Position numbers and translations under genes: made by a program
Source of the DNA: Rapana venosa
Taxonomy: Eukaryota; Mollusca; Gastropoda; Neogastropoda; Muricidae
Length of the DNA: 64,000 bases
Direction: 5' to 3'
Assembly (NCBI GenBank): GCA_028751875.1
Contig: CM054140.1
Coordinates: 9,256,455-9,320,454 of the forward strand
Part shown: one piece after another, positions 22,050 to 33,899 of the stretch
Layout of the letters: every line of letters starts with the position of its first letter
How positions within the stretch are numbered: the first letter of the stretch is position 1
Notes under the pieces: model-generated
Seen by the model: only the letters and a program-made list of their open reading frames with translations
Database searches by the model: none
What the model was told of the DNA's origin: nothing

Positions 22050-23670
22050 TGTTTACATATGTACAAGTGCAGGTATATACACCAACATCTGTACACAAGC
22101 CAGCACCCCTCATAAATCCACACACATATCAGATTATCCCAATGTGCACGTGTATAGATCTATATTTTCTTACTATATATAACACCATAACTCATGTCAA
22201 GTCTGGTGTCTGTCTCTACAAACTCTATTTTCTAAGCAAAACACAAAAGCCCCCCCCCCCCCTTCCCCCAAATATGCAAACAAAAATAACCCGCCATCCC
22301 ACTCCATTCTCTTTATTAGATTCAAGCAGAAAAACACACACAAGTGTAACACAACAATACTCTGGCAAATCTAAACCTTAACAAAGCAGTACATTTACTC
22401 AGTGGAACCAAGTTGTCTTTCTTTTTCCTTAAGCAGTGGAACACGTCCCTTTTTGATCATCAAGGGAACAGGTGACAGATGTGCACAACAGTTGGCCAGC
22501 AACAGGAGGGAGAAGGGGAAAGGGAGGAGGGGGGGGGGGGTATAATAAAGTGAAGGAAATACCAGCTGTCAATTCCAACCCCCCCACCCCCCCCCTTCAA
22601 AGCCATTGAAAATAATTACGTTATTATGTTACACTTTTGAACTGTTGCCACATGAAATCTGTCCTAGGGCACAACATTTGGCAAGAAACATGACTTACAA
22701 AAGGAAACGTCTGGCTTGAGCTTTAATCTCGTTTCACAGACACACACTGACACACACACACACACGTAAAGCCCTCCACTTCGAGTTTGGACTTAAACAT
22801 GGCACAAGAAGAAATTAGCTAAGTCTCCCTTCTTCTGTTTGTCAGTCTATTGGTTTAAGATAAGTTGATGATAACGAATCAGTAAACACAGACTCGGCAT
22901 AGTTTACAAGTATACAAAATGTTGCGTGTTAACATAGGAGCAAGAGTTACTGATCACCAGTTCATGCTTATCACACTTTGCAGTTACTCAAATGAAAAAC
23001 CTGAACAACTTATCTCTAAAGCTAAGAACCTAAGAAAGGGGGAGGAAGGGGAAGGGGTAATAAACTAAAGGAGGGGAGAGGGGGAAGCTAATGCGCTATA
23101 TTTATTTTGTCTGTCCCATTCGTTTACTCCCTTCTGAAGACAATAGTGCAGAAATGTGCAGTGTGCTTATCCGTTTGTAAGTAGTAACTACTCTGGGGAG
23201 GATGGAGGAGGTAAGTGGTCAGAGCACAGGACTTGTGATCTGATGGTAGCCTGGGGCCACAAGTTTCAGTCTCCACTTTGCTCTGTGTTTAATTCTCAAC
23301 AGTCCTTGAGTTTTTTAAAAAACTTAAAAAAAAATATGCAGCAAGGTCAAAATGATATAAAAGTAAGCAATTATGGACTACAGTTCCCAAGTAACATGTT
23401 GATGTGTTAACTAGAAGGTGGGGCGGAATTGATATACACACCTTCGATTACCCCCCCCCCCCCCCAAAAAAAAAAATCCATGTAGAACACATTCCTGAAA
23501 AATACCCATCAATCATCAGCGATAAAAAAAAAAATCAAGGGAAAGAAAAGAGACAAGTTATGGGCATTTTTTCCACCCACAGACTGAACATTGCTTTTGG
23601 CTCTGTTTCCCTGGGGGTCCTTCAGATGACACACTATAAACCAAATGGCCATGTGTGAACCCACGATACA
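22050..23670. other. Intronic stretch, mostly unrecognised
   Basis: Part of the 14-kb ARFGEF intron. It contains C and G runs (22,251-22,264; 22,529-22,540; 23,450-23,466). There is a weak tRNA-like stretch at 23,205-23,275 (GTAAGTGGTCAGAGCACAGG) that I could not assign. No exon seen. Confidence 0.45.
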
Positions 23671-23675
23671 GCTCA

Positions 23676-23735
23676 CACATACATTAAAAAAGCACATAAG
23701 TGCTTATTCCATTATTCTTGATATAAAAGAATAAA
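23676..23735 (+). mobile_element. SINE type A1 3' tail
   Basis: AAAAGCACATAAGTGCTTAT, TCCATTATTCTTGATATAAA: the A1 3' end seen also at 26,045-26,110, 35,990-36,030 and 57,895-57,950. Confidence 0.6.
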
Positions 23736-23804
23736 AAAGAATAAATAACCCATCCATTTTTCATTGCAGAGTAGGCCAAGCTATAGCCACTGGTACGGAT
23801 AACA

Positions 23805-23806
23805 TG

Positions 23807-23875
<69 letters not shown>
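23805..23875 (+). repeat. (CA)n microsatellite
   Basis: About 35 CA units with one AA interruption. Confidence 0.95.
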
Positions 23876-24074
23876 CACACTCTCTGTGGCGTGGACAGGG
23901 ATGGGCTTTGAAACGTTCCACTTGCCCAAGACAGTGATGACAAAGGGCCACAAAAAGTCCTCTCAGAGCAGAAGAGAAGGGAAGAAGAGACTCTTTTCTG
24001 GTCGATATTGTGAGCCTTTGGCTTTCCACCAATTCTTATTTGGGTTGTTCACAAAGACTATAACCGAATGATTA

Positions 24075-24310
24075 AGACTGTTCAACTTCAATCCCATGGA
24101 TCCATGAATTTGTGGTTTCGAATCTCAACGCCATCTGGTGAATTAAGGGAAGGGATTTTTTTATGATTTTCTAGGTCAACTTCAAAAGCAGACCTCCGGT
24201 GCCTTGATTCCCTTTGTGATATACATGCAGAAGATCAAATATGGATATTACAGATCCTGTAATCCATGTCAGCGTTCCGTGGGTTACAAAAACAAGAACA
24301 TACCCAGCAA
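24075..24310 (+). mobile_element. SINE type D (head H3), fused to a type A fragment
   Basis: ACTTCAATCCCATGGATCCA, CATCTGGTGAATTAAGG, TAGGTCAACTTCAAAAGCAG, ATACATGCAGAAGATCAAAT, ACAAGAACATACCCAGCAAA. It lacks the usual A2 end; a reverse-oriented SINE (24,318-24,576) follows directly. Confidence 0.65.
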
Positions 24311-24317
24311 ACATCTC

Positions 24318-24576
24318 CAATGTCCTACTCTTCAAAAAGGCAGAAAGGGCTTTAACATACATGCACAAGATGTTCTACATGCATTCACACATCGGGACCT
24401 CGATTTATAGTCTCATCTGAAGGACTTTCAAGAGGACGGAGTCTGCATTGATGTTGACCCCAGATTTTGTTTAAAAAGTCCCCTTGATGGGTGGCTTGGT
24501 GGTGGCTCTAACCCAGGCCGTCAGACCACAAGCTCTAGCCTCTATGCTCTAACCACTAAGCTCTCCTGCCTCCTAG
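24318..24576 (-). mobile_element. tRNA-headed SINE (head H2-like) with shared central domain
   Basis: On plus: CTACTCTTCAAAAAGGCAGA, GATGTTCTACATGCATTCAC, CGATTTATAGTCTCATCTGA, AGGACTTTC, then the reversed head AACCCAGGCCGTCAGACC ... CTAACCACTAAGCTCTCCTG. The minus-strand head reads AGAGCTTAGTGGTTAGAGC. Confidence 0.65.
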
Positions 24577-24719
24577 ATGGGAGTTTTGATATATGAGAAA
24601 GATGTTGCGTGCATGTGTGTGTGTGTGTGTGTGTGTGTGTGGAGGTGTGCTTGCACACTGGATATCTGTTTGCCGTCTCATACAAAGGATTTTCTTGGAA
24701 GTGGAGCTGGTACCTTCAC

Positions 24720-24838
24720 TTTATTCACATACTTCACATTAACAACTTATCTTTCTCTCTTTTGCCATCCCCCAAACTTTATTCACATACTTCACATTAA
24801 CAACTTATCTTTCTCTCTTTTGCCATCCCCCAATCTTT
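24720..24838 (+). repeat. 58-bp tandem duplication (2 copies)
   Basis: TTTATTCACATACTTCACAT + TAACAACTTATCTTTCTCTC + TTTTGCCATCCCCCAA occurs twice in a row with almost no difference. Confidence 0.9.
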
Positions 24839-25093
24839 TATTCCTATTGCATTGTTCTTAGACCCAAAGTAACTAAGCACTTAACGGAAGATGGAGGGTT
24901 AAAAATTGCCTGGGATCAAATCTGACCTGGTAAGTTTCCTTGGTGCTGCACCTGTCCTTTCGGTGTTCCTTTCAGCTAATTAACCAGGTATTGTCAACAT
25001 GAACTGACGGTCTGCTTTAACACACCGGGTGTGTTTCAGCCCTCTGCATAATTCATACTCCACTCCTCTCCACAGCTGTGTCTTTACTCATTG

Positions 25094-25132
<39 letters not shown>

Positions 25133-25354
25133 CTCACACATACATGGCTAATCATTGCTCAGAACAATACCATACTGACAGACACACAACATGAGACAGG
25201 TGGACACAGAAAAAGAGAAAGATAGAAAGAGAGAGAGAGATGGGGGTGGCTTGGGTGGGAGGGGGTGGTGGTAGGGAAGTTGTAGGCAGATAGACGCACA
25301 GAGAGAGAAAGAGAGAGAGAATATGTCACTTTATATTTTCTTTATCTCCTCAAA

Positions 25355-25495
25355 TTCTTTTATTTCAAGGGTAATGAATAAGCACTTATGTGCTTTTTAC
25401 ATTAAGTCCCCATGTGTACGCCATTTTATACATTATTTCATCCATTCCCACTGGCACACAAAGGCTTTCTCTGAAACAGAGAGGATCAAGAGTGG
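25355..25495 (-). mobile_element. SINE type A1, 3' half, next to (GA)n
   Basis: TTCTTTTATTTCAAGGGTAA, TGAATAAGCACTTATGTGCT, TAAGTCCCCATGTGTACGCC, CCCACTGGCACACAAAGGCT. (GA)n tracts lie just before it (25,218-25,320). Confidence 0.65.
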
Positions 25496-25519
25496 AAGAC
25501 AAAGACAGAGATGTAGACA

Positions 25520-25595
25520 GACAGACAGACAGCCAGCCAGCATCCAGCCAGCCATCCAGCCAGCCAGCCAACCAGTCAGCCATCCATCCATTCAG
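25520..25595 (+). repeat. (CAGA)n/(CCAG)n/(CCAT)n tetranucleotide repeat
   Basis: GACAGACAGACAGACAG passes into CCAGCCAGCATCCAGCCAG and CCATCCATCC. Confidence 0.9.
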
Positions 25596-25959
25596 AAAGG
25601 TATAGTCAAAGAAACAGACAAGGATCACAAGCAAGAGACAAAAAAAGAGACATACATACAGACAGATACAGAGACAGAAAAAGAGAGGAATGTAACGTTA
25701 TTTCCCTGCTCAAACTGGAATTTTCTTTTACACTATGATAAAGCCAGAACTTCAAAGCATACAGAATTTTTAAAAATGATGTGTGTGTGTGAGTGTGTGT
25801 GGTGTGTTAAAGATAATTGTCTTGATAAAAACCCACAGCTCTGCTGGGCACCACTCCCTCCAAGCACATAGCTGAGGTAAACTAGTAAAATAATAATAAA
25901 GGAAGGGGAGGGGGTGGGGAAATAGAGGGGAAGGGAGAGATATCCAGAGGGACATGACC

Positions 25960-26036
25960 AGATATAATAATAATAATAATGTATAGAATTTATATAGCGC
26001 TGAATCTTGTAAAGCAACAAATCAAAACGCTCAGAT
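25960..26036 (-). mobile_element. LINE family a 3' tail
   Basis: (ATA)n then GAATTTATATAGCGCTGAAT, CTTGTAAAG and CAAATCAAAACGCTC, the reverse complement of the tail at 17,530-17,600. It abuts a SINE at 26,045. Confidence 0.7.
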
Positions 26037-26044
26037 TACATGAT

Positions 26045-26382
26045 TTTTTTCATTCAAGGATAATGGAATAAGCACTCAGGTGCTTTTTTTTTTTACATCC
26101 AGTCCCCGTGTGTATGCGGTTTTGTAAATTTTGTCATCTGTTCCACCGGCACACAATGGCCTTCTCTTTTCGAAAAGCGGAACAGGATTTAACATGTGCG
26201 CAAGATGTTCTGCATGCGTTCACACACGGGGCCTCGGTTTATAGTCTCATCCGAAGGACTTTGACATTCAGTTCGATTTTTTAGTCAAACTGGGAAGAAA
26301 GGGCGAGGCTTGGAATCGAACCCAGAACCTCACGGTTTACTTGTTGGCAGGCAAACGTCTTGACCATCCTGCCACCTTCCTA
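26045..26382 (-). mobile_element. tRNA-headed SINE, type A (head H1, 3' module A1), near full length
   Basis: Minus-strand order: head GGTGGCAGGATGGTCAAGAC, box-B-like GGGTTCGATTCC, TTCTTCCCAGTTTGAC, central CTTCGGATGAGACTATAAAC, CGAGGCCCCGTGTGTGAACG, CATGCAGAACATC, TTTTCGAAAAGAGAAGGCCA, then the A1 end GGGGACTGGATGT, GCACCTGAGTGCTTATTCCA. The best reference copy for this family. Confidence 0.82.
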
Positions 26383-26805
26383 TCAGTGGTTCGCTTATAT
26401 TTCACATGTGGGGAAGGTGATTATTCTGAACAAATAATCAGTAATCTAGTAGTTTGAAAAGTTGGTTTTACTATTCATGTTATCTATTCAGCCTGAGGAA
26501 TCTTCTGAGTAGATGCGAAAATTTGCTGATGTGAATTTTTTTCTCAAAAAAAGATGAAGCTGAACACAGTCTTTATCACTATCTTTAGTATTTTAACACA
26601 CACACACACACAAACACACACATATATATGTGTGTGTATATATTATATATATGTGTATGTGTGTGTATATAATTCTTTTTTCAGGTCAGATATGGTAGCT
26701 ACTTTAAAAAAAATTATTTGGGGGGGAAATCATATACAAGTCTGGTGTTTTGTGTGTGTGCATAAATTCTGAAATTTCAATGTCTACTTTATCCAATACA
26801 CTAAG

Positions 26806-27230
26806 ATGGAAAGTGGCAGGACGGATTAGACATTCACCTGCCTAACAAGTAAACCATGAGGTTCTGGGTTCAATTTCCAGCCTTGTCAGCCCTTTCTTCC
26901 CAGTTTGACAGGAAAATCGAACTGAATGTCAAAGTCCTTCACATGAGACTGTAAACCGAGGCCCCATGTGCCAATGCATGCAGAACATCTTATGAACACA
27001 TTAAAAACCCATTCTGCCTTTCGGAAGAGTAGGCCATTTCATGCCGGTAGGAAGGGATGACAATTTTTTTTAAAGACACATGCACACAGTTGTCATGTTT
27101 AAACACCATCCCTAAAGTTGGAATGCAGCTACCTAAATGGTGAGGCAAAAAATGTTGCATATTTATAATTATGCAAAAACCTCACCATTGGTGAACCTCA
27201 GAGTCTAGCCTTGGAACGAGAATTAAAAAA
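26806..27230 (+). mobile_element. tRNA-headed SINE, type A (head H1, 3' module A2), near full length
   Basis: Head GTGGCAGGACGGATTAGACA, ACCTGCCTAACAAGTAAACC, GGTTCTGGGTTCAATTTCC; central CTTCACATGAGACTGTAAAC, CGAGGCCCCATGTGCC; then GTTGGAATGCAGCTACCTAA, CTCACCATTGGTGAACCTCA, GTCTAGCCTTGGAACGAG and an A-rich end. Same head and core as 26,045-26,382 but a different 3' module. Confidence 0.82.
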
Positions 27231-27849
27231 AACCCACTTAAACATCATCTCCTTTTCACAAAGCACATTATTTTCTGTGTGCAAAGGACTGCATATGAAC
27301 AAGAAACTGATTTGTTTAATGTTATGTCTTATTTTCTCATTTGATAATTTAGCACAATAGTTACTACACACAAAGGCACTGGAATGAATACACATGTAAT
27401 AAAAACTAGAAAGGCTGCATGCATTTAAAAAAAAGATGTACACAATACATAATTTCAACTTTCAGACAGCAAGTTTTTTTGTATGCATTACTGCTGTTTA
27501 TTTTCTAAAAATCCAGAAAAAAAGAGGCCCAATATATTTTTTTAAATAAAAAAAGAGAGGAAAAATTGTAATTTTAAAATATGACGTTCAAGCATTAAAA
27601 AAAGTTTTCTGTAAAATAAATCAAGACCTGAAAGACGAACAAAATAAAAACACAACAAATGTGCAAGTTTTGAAACTTGTAGATTTTCTTTCTTATTTCC
27701 CCCTTTTTGGTCACCCATTGTGAATTGTTTCCATAGCAAGCTGTGCTTGCTTGAAGTGTCTAGATAGTTTGGATGATACCCAACGTCGTCCTTCTACAAT
27801 ACTGATCCCATTTCAACATGATTTCTGATCAGAATCAGCTGCCATGTCC

Positions 27850-27854
<5 letters not shown>

Positions 27855-27925
<71 letters not shown>

Positions 27926-27932
27926 CACACAC
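27855..27932 (+). repeat. (CA)n microsatellite
   Basis: About 38 CA units with two AA interruptions. Confidence 0.95.
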
Positions 27933-28429
27933 CTTCCTGAAAGTCTAACACCCTTCAGAGAGTAAAACAGCACTGTCACTGGCTTTGTTCTGATTCTGCT
28001 ACTATCACTTTCCCCTACTGACTTTGACTTGATGGCTTGACTTCTCCCTTAACTCCCTGAGGAGTTGCAATGAAGCTGTCAGCCAGCGTGTCTTGTTTGA
28101 TTTTAAACTGATGGAGCCCAACCCTGTCCACGTTGCATGCTGGGTATGTTTGTCATCATCCATACCACCAACCATAGCTAGCCTACTTTTTTTTATTTTA
28201 AATGATGGGTTTTGCCATGTATGTACACAAGATATTGTGCTTGCCTTTTGTACGTGTACAGACCTATGGTTGGAAGTCTCTGCTGAAAGTGAGGCTGTAA
28301 GGGAGATGGAGTAGCCCTCATACAGAGGTCAAATGCAGAGGAAAGAACAGCCACCTCAACAGGGACTAGGATTCCAGCCTTCAGCCACCACAAGATAAAC
28401 TAAACTGTTTTTGTCCCCCATTAAGGCAG

Positions 28430-28550
28430 CCACAATCCGACTTTAGGGATAGTGTTTCATCTGAAAGATCAGCACCCAGACCGCCACTCATGGCCCAGCA
28501 GATGGAAGAAAAGTTTGGATTGTAACGGGGACCACATCCCCAACCTCTCA
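28430..28550 (-). mobile_element. Degenerate SINE fragment (type B-like)
   Basis: AAGGCAGCCACAATCCGACT, TCATCTGAAAGATCAGCACC, CAGACCGCCACTCATGGCCC, similar to 40,215-40,265 in the type B copy (CTCATCTGAAAGGCTAACAT). Confidence 0.45.
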
Positions 28551-28858
28551 ATGTCTCTCTCTCTACATATATGGATGTGTACTGTTACCTCCGGATCACT
28601 GCCAATGACAACAGGTCTGGGTAATTAATCTAAGACCAAATATTCTTGTCACTCTAATGAATATTTCATATCCCCCAAAATCAAGAGCTGTGCTAAAGAC
28701 AACAAACAGCAACAACAACAAATGACAAACAAATTTATAAACAAAACAAACAACAAAGATGCGCAATATGAATTGATATGGCTGCAATTCAAGTTAATAC
28801 CTAACCTTCAAAGGCTGTTTTTATTATTAACAAGCAATAAAAGCAAACTGAACAAATG

Positions 28859-28861
<3 letters not shown>

Positions 28862-28897
<36 letters not shown>

Positions 28898-28914
28898 ACA
28901 CACACACACACACA
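28862..28914 (+). repeat. (CA)n microsatellite
   Basis: CA repeat followed by mixed GT-rich sequence to about 29,030. Confidence 0.93.
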
Positions 28915-29037
28915 TGAATGTGTACGATACATGTGTATGCGTGAACAAATGTGTGTGTGTGTGCATGCGTGTGTGTGTGTGTGAGCGTGCACACATGCAA
29001 ACGTGCGTTTATGTGTGCATGTGTGTTGGGCAGGTGG

Positions 29038-29200
29038 AACCTGATGGAGCCCATCGCTCTCCACATCATAGGTTTCATGCTAGGCATACTTGTGTTAAAT
29101 ATTCATTCCACAGGCACCTGACGGAGCCCATCACTCTCCATACCACAGGTTTCATTCATGCTAGGTATACTTGTGTTAAATATTCCTTCCACAGGCACTG
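29038..29200 (+). repeat. About 75-bp tandem duplication
   Basis: ACGGAGCCCATCACTCTCCA, TACCACAGGTTTCAT, GCTAGGTATACTTGTGTTAA and ATATTCCTTCCACAGGCAC occurs twice with small differences. Confidence 0.8.
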
Positions 29201-29240
29201 GCCAGCCAACCCTTAGATCTACAAAAGTGGGTGTTGTAGT

Positions 29241-29286
29241 TGCTTCGGTTTTATGTCTGTTCACTCAAAGTGATATCAGACGACAA
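29241..29286 (+). repeat. Quasi-palindromic dispersed element (copy 4)
   Basis: TTATGTCTGTTCACTCAAAG then TGATATCAGACGAC. The arms GTCTG/CAGAC and TCACT/AGTGA pair well. It is about 300 bp upstream of ARFGEF exon 3 on the plus map. Confidence 0.75.
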
Positions 29287-29580
29287 GTGGATGAGCTTTT
29301 AAATGTGCGGGTAAAATGTTTTGCAAGCCTTCTGATTCCCACACGAATGGGGCCTTGGTTAATTGTCTCATCCAAAGGACTCATAGGAGAGAACAATCAG
29401 CATCAATGCTAACTCACACAAAGAAAAAAATCCTCCTGAACAGTCACCTCAGTGGAGATCAACTCCAACTCAGTTACAAAGGCACACACCTACATTCATA
29501 CAAAACCATACACAAACATCACAAATGGTTAAAAAAGAAAAACAAAGAAGAAGAAAAGAGACGAAAAGTAGATTACTGAC

Positions 29581-29722
29581 CTGCAGACAGTCGAGGGCTG
29601 TGTTCACGATTCTGGGACTCTTGGACTGACAGGCCAACTCGAAGGGCAGAAAGTATTTGTCCGCCTCCACCACCCCCGCCATTTTTGGCTGTGGCAGCGC
29701 CGATGATTCCGAGGCTTTGTCT
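29581..29722 (-). CDS. ARFGEF: ARFGEF exon 3 (DCB domain, residues 44-91)
   Basis: Encodes a short Ser/Pro linker, then [28 protein letters not shown]: the most conserved block of the BIG DCB domain. The acceptor is CTAG|AG and the donor CAG|GTCAGT. Phase enters at 2 and leaves at 0. The downstream intron (15,420-29,580) is the longest in the window, about 14 kb, and holds most of the LINE and SINE insertions. Confidence 0.95.
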
Positions 29723-29765
29723 CTAGATGAACAAAGAAGGAGTACATCAGTTTCACGTTGTTCTT

Positions 29766-30178
29766 TTTCGGCTTGAGCTCCTGGGTTTAACAACTGTGAT
29801 ATTTTTGCGTGTTACTGCCCCCCCCCCCCCCCCCCCCCCCCCCTCCCAAATTTAGGTAGTCGCATTCCAACTTCATGGATGGTGTCTAAACATGACACTT
29901 GTGTACATGTATTTTTTTCTTTTTAATTTTGTCATGCATTCATACTGGCACACAATGGCCTACTATATAGGTGGAATAGGTTTTTAATGTGCGCAAGATG
30001 TTTTGCAAGCATTTGCACACGGGGCCTTGGTTTATATTTTCATCTTAAGGTCTTTGATATTCAGTTTGATTTTTTGTCAAACCAGGAAGAAAGGGCAAGG
30101 CTGGGAATTGAACCCAGGCCCTCACCGTTTACTTGTTAGGCAGGCAGATGTCTTAACCATCCTACCACCTACCTTCCT
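29766..30178 (-). mobile_element. tRNA-headed SINE, type A (head H1, 3' module A2) with poly-C expansion
   Basis: Minus-strand head GGTAGGTGGTAGGATGGTTA, GCCTGGGTTCAATTCCCAG; central CTTAAGATGAAAATATAAAC, CAAGGCCCCGTGTGCAAATG; A2 end CCATGAAGTTGGAATGCGAC. On the plus strand a run of about 24 C (29,819-29,842) sits where other copies read GCCCACC. Confidence 0.78.
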
Positions 30179-30179
30179 G

Positions 30180-32790
30180 GGAATTTGAATGAAAGAATAA
30201 ACAAAACTGTCAAAAGTACTTTATCTTAATGACAAGAGTGTAAACAAACTTAAATATTTACGAAAAACATAATGTATTTGTCACAAACCACACTACAATT
30301 ACCACAAAAGATAAATGCTCCAAAAATACGTTTGAAAGTTAGAAAAAAACACAACACATTAATGCATCCATGCATACAGACTCATGCATGCATGCGCACA
30401 CGCGAGCGCACACACACGCATGCACACGCGTGCACACACAGAGCAAAACCAAAACCTGAAAACAAAGCTCTGATACTATAGTATAATAACCGGCGATAAA
30501 TCTTGCCTTTGCTGTTCACTCAGTAAATTGTATACTTTTTACAATCATAAATTGCAGTGTGAAAGTAGTGAGGATGTTTTGTGGCACAGACAATGCCATA
30601 CAGTGTGTATACATGTATGTATGTATACATGTATGTATGTATGTATGTATGAGTGTGTGTATGTGTGTGTGCGTGCATGCATGTGTGCATGTGTGTGTGT
30701 GTGTGTGATATGTATACATGTACACATTCATGATGAAAAATGCTATATATGCATGTATACATCACTGCATTCTCAGTACCTACATGCATACTATGTGTTC
30801 ATGTTTGAAGAATGAACATATTTAAGCAAGTGAAAACACACACACACACACACACATGTGCATACATGTACATGTACTGACTACTCTCTGTTGTTTATCC
30901 AACTCTACTGAAGCACTGCATACATGTAGGAGCAAAAAATGTATGTGAAATTCTAGGCTCATTTACTTCACCCATTTACAATCTTGTGGGCAAATCAGCT
31001 TTCTTTCCCTCCCTGTGGGAAAACAGCTCATAAACACTGATCTAAATTCTGATCCTCTCCCAAAATTACGACATAGGTACTTTTATAGGTACTTTTTCAT
31101 GATCATTCTTTTTCTTTTGTTCTGAACTTTATATTGAAAAGTACATTATATTTACCATGTAGACAAAACTGTTCGTGTAACACTGCCATAGCATAAGTAC
31201 AATCGACTGATTATCAACTGAAATAAATCAGCTATTATCTGAGGTCAAATGGCAGATAGCATCAATGACACTTCAGAAGAATAGGAAGACATCAACCTTG
31301 CCTCAGGAAAACATGAGACTTGATTTAACAGAGTATATATAGACATCCCAAAATGAATACAGTGAGAGCAATATTTACAGAAGATACTGTCATTATCACT
31401 ATAAGTTTATGGTAACTTTATGGGCAAACATATATATGTTTTGAAAAATCCATCTTCGTATGATAGTTTTTCTTCAAAAATGCTGAAACTGTTGTATGGA
31501 TAATCATACTAAAACCAGCAAAACAGCAACAATTAAAAAATGCACAATCAGTCAAACTTAGGAATAATTTCTGAACTTCTCAAAACCAATAACACTATAA
31601 AAAAAAATCCCTGCAACACAATTGATACTTCGAGATGTGTACAAAAATCACAATGTCAACATGCAACATACTGCAAAGGAATTGAGCATTTTGTATTGAT
31701 GGAGATGTACATATTTTATGAGAGAATATAACCTGCAATGCAAGGGGACAAAAAACCAAACAACCCCCCACCCCCACCCCCCAAAAACACTCAAAATGTT
31801 AATGCCATTGAACTTAAGATCTGAGTTGATGAACCCACAATCAAAACAAAAAAACGTATATATAATAATGAAATACAGATCAAATAAATCAAGTGTAAAT
31901 GCAGTTTGCAGCAGAGACTATTTTCACTTGCCATCTTTGCCATCAATCTAATGACTTCATCTTTTTGGGTGTGATTTCCATCCTGCTTGACAAAGGGAGT
32001 GTGAGAACAAAAAACTTTAGCTCAAATACATTAACATGTAGAACTTGTACCATGTTCATTTGCTTGAATCCCAAATACCTACCCAAACTGCAAAAACTAA
32101 CGTTTGCAGTCCTCAAAAAAGGATGGTCGAGTAACACTGAATCAAAAGCAAGAGACAGTACTTACTGTTCCATCCTTTAGTGGGTTCATTAGACTTGCAT
32201 GAAATCAGGCCATCACTGCTGTATCAGCTGCTCAGAATGTTCTTGAACCCAATGTATACATACATGTATACAAATCATAGATATAGTATGCAAATTATAG
32301 AGGAAAAAAAATCTCCACACATAAAAAGGTGCCTCTCTCTTTCCAGACTTCTGTGCTAAAGAAAAGCCAGCATGAGTACCCAGTACAGAACAGCTTTTCC
32401 ACTGACAAGACCCAGCAAATTATTGGAGATGGAGGTGACACAGCCAGTCACAATCACAACGACTATCAGCCCCTCGAGGTCCCAGTCTGTAAGAGAGATG
32501 GAATGTTGACTGATTCAGTGAACTATTTTATTAGTGTTACTGAAGCCTCCTGACTGTGATGGTGGGTTGGAAGTCTAGTGGGGGCACAAACACCTCAAAA
32601 TTGAGCGTTCTTGAAGAGTTACATCTGTTGTTCCTTTTCTGAGCTGTTTTCCTGAAGTAAACGGCTATCATTTGTGGGACTCACTTTTAAATAAACAGCA
32701 AAAGTACTATAAACAGTCTGTGATTTCATTTGAAAATCAACAATTCATGCACACACACAACTGCTATTACAAAAACAAAGATATTCATGA
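30180..32790. other. Intronic stretch, nothing recognised
   Basis: ARFGEF intron 2. It contains GT/CA and TATG-type microsatellites (30,600-30,725; 30,835-30,855) and AT-rich unique sequence. No exon was recognised. Confidence 0.5.
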
Positions 32791-32795
32791 CTTAC

Positions 32796-32829
32796 TGTTG
32801 CTGTTGCTTGCCATCATTTTTCAGCTCAT
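32796..32829 (-). CDS. ARFGEF: ARFGEF exon 2 (34-nt micro-exon, residues 33-43)
   Basis: Acceptor CCAG|AT and donor CA|GTAAGT flank 34 nt encoding DELKNDGKQQQ. It joins exon 1 (phase 1) to exon 3 (phase 2) and restores frame exactly. The position corresponds to the charged, variable linker between the first DCB helix and the ADKYFLPFE motif in vertebrate BIG proteins. It is too short to appear as a stand-alone reading frame; the call rests on the phase match and two good splice sites. Confidence 0.8.
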
Positions 32830-32994
32830 CTGGAAAAAACAAGAGTAGAACACATTAGGAAACAAACTCACTGAATAAAGGGAAGCTTCTAAACAAAAAC
32901 AGTTACCAATAAAAGCCAACCACACCAGCAATTCAAAACAAAAAACAAACAAAATAGGGGATGATCTTGAGAGATAAAAGTTTACAGTGTAAGA

Positions 32995-33640
32995 TCAAAC
33001 TGGAGCCATCATACAATTCACACACACACACATCTCTCAGTAAGTTGTCATCGACTGATAGGCTGAATCTTATTGAAATTAATTTGTTGGTACATTTGCT
33101 AATTCTGAGGGGTTTGAATGTTACTTTCTGCTGGGTTCCATCTCACTGTGGTATTCATTTTAATTAAAAGGTTGACAAAGCTGCCAAAAATGCAGCAAAA
33201 CACGATAGCTACTCAAATATTTTAGATATTCCTCTTTCTCTTCATGAAGGTTATGCTTTGCTTCAAAATGTTTGCTGGAAACATGTAAAAAAGAAACAGG
33301 AAGAGGCTGGTTATCCCCAGCATACTTGTTCAGTTCTGGATATTGAGAACATTCTTTGTACTCAGTACGGCTTTCGAAAATCCTGTACTAGAAAAATTCT
33401 TTCTCTAATCTACAGATTGAAATTAAATGCCTTTCAAGCAACATTTGCCAAAAATATACAATGTATATATGCGTTGACAATTTTTTCCAATATTCATGTT
33501 CTGTATCAATGTCAAGGTCTAAAAATATTTTTACCATCATTTCAAGATAAGTCTCTGCAGGAAGTTTTAAGCAATCCAGAGTTATTATGTGAGATAGCGT
33601 TGTCTCTGCTGCAATCCCCAGTATTCTCTTTTTTGTAAAG
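32995..33640 (+). mobile_element. LINE family b with RNase H remnant, one in-frame stop
   Basis: One continuous frame with a TAA at 33,165-33,167. Before it: LNVTFCWVPSHCGIHFN, the late RNase H motif of I-like non-LTR elements. After it: KVDKAAKNAAKH, then LPLSLHEG, ILSLIYRLKLNAFQATF and a degraded knuckle (CIYALT..NIHVLYQCQ). The stop falls where related proteins have Glu (N-E-KVD), so a single change inactivated this copy. 5'-truncated. Confidence 0.82.
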
Positions 33641-33899
33641 TACGATCGTCGGGGTCTACATTTTGCTTGTTTCACAGCTGCCGTTACAAGTAGTTCACAA
33701 TTGTTTGTTTTCCAACTTTTAGAGTATTTTTCAATTGTTCTGTGTTTTTGTTAATTTTTGTATTTCTTTGCTATGTTTTATGCAACATACTGTTTATACT
33801 GTTTATATAGTTTGGAATAGTCTTTTAATGTGCATTCACACCAACATGCATCTCTTTTACTTAAAGCCCTTATCTCATTATGCTGCCCCCCCCCAAATT

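Noticed and set aside
32329..32553. 74-codon plus-strand frame in ARFGEF intron 2
   Set aside because: No recognisable domain, no splice context and no codon bias; a chance frame.
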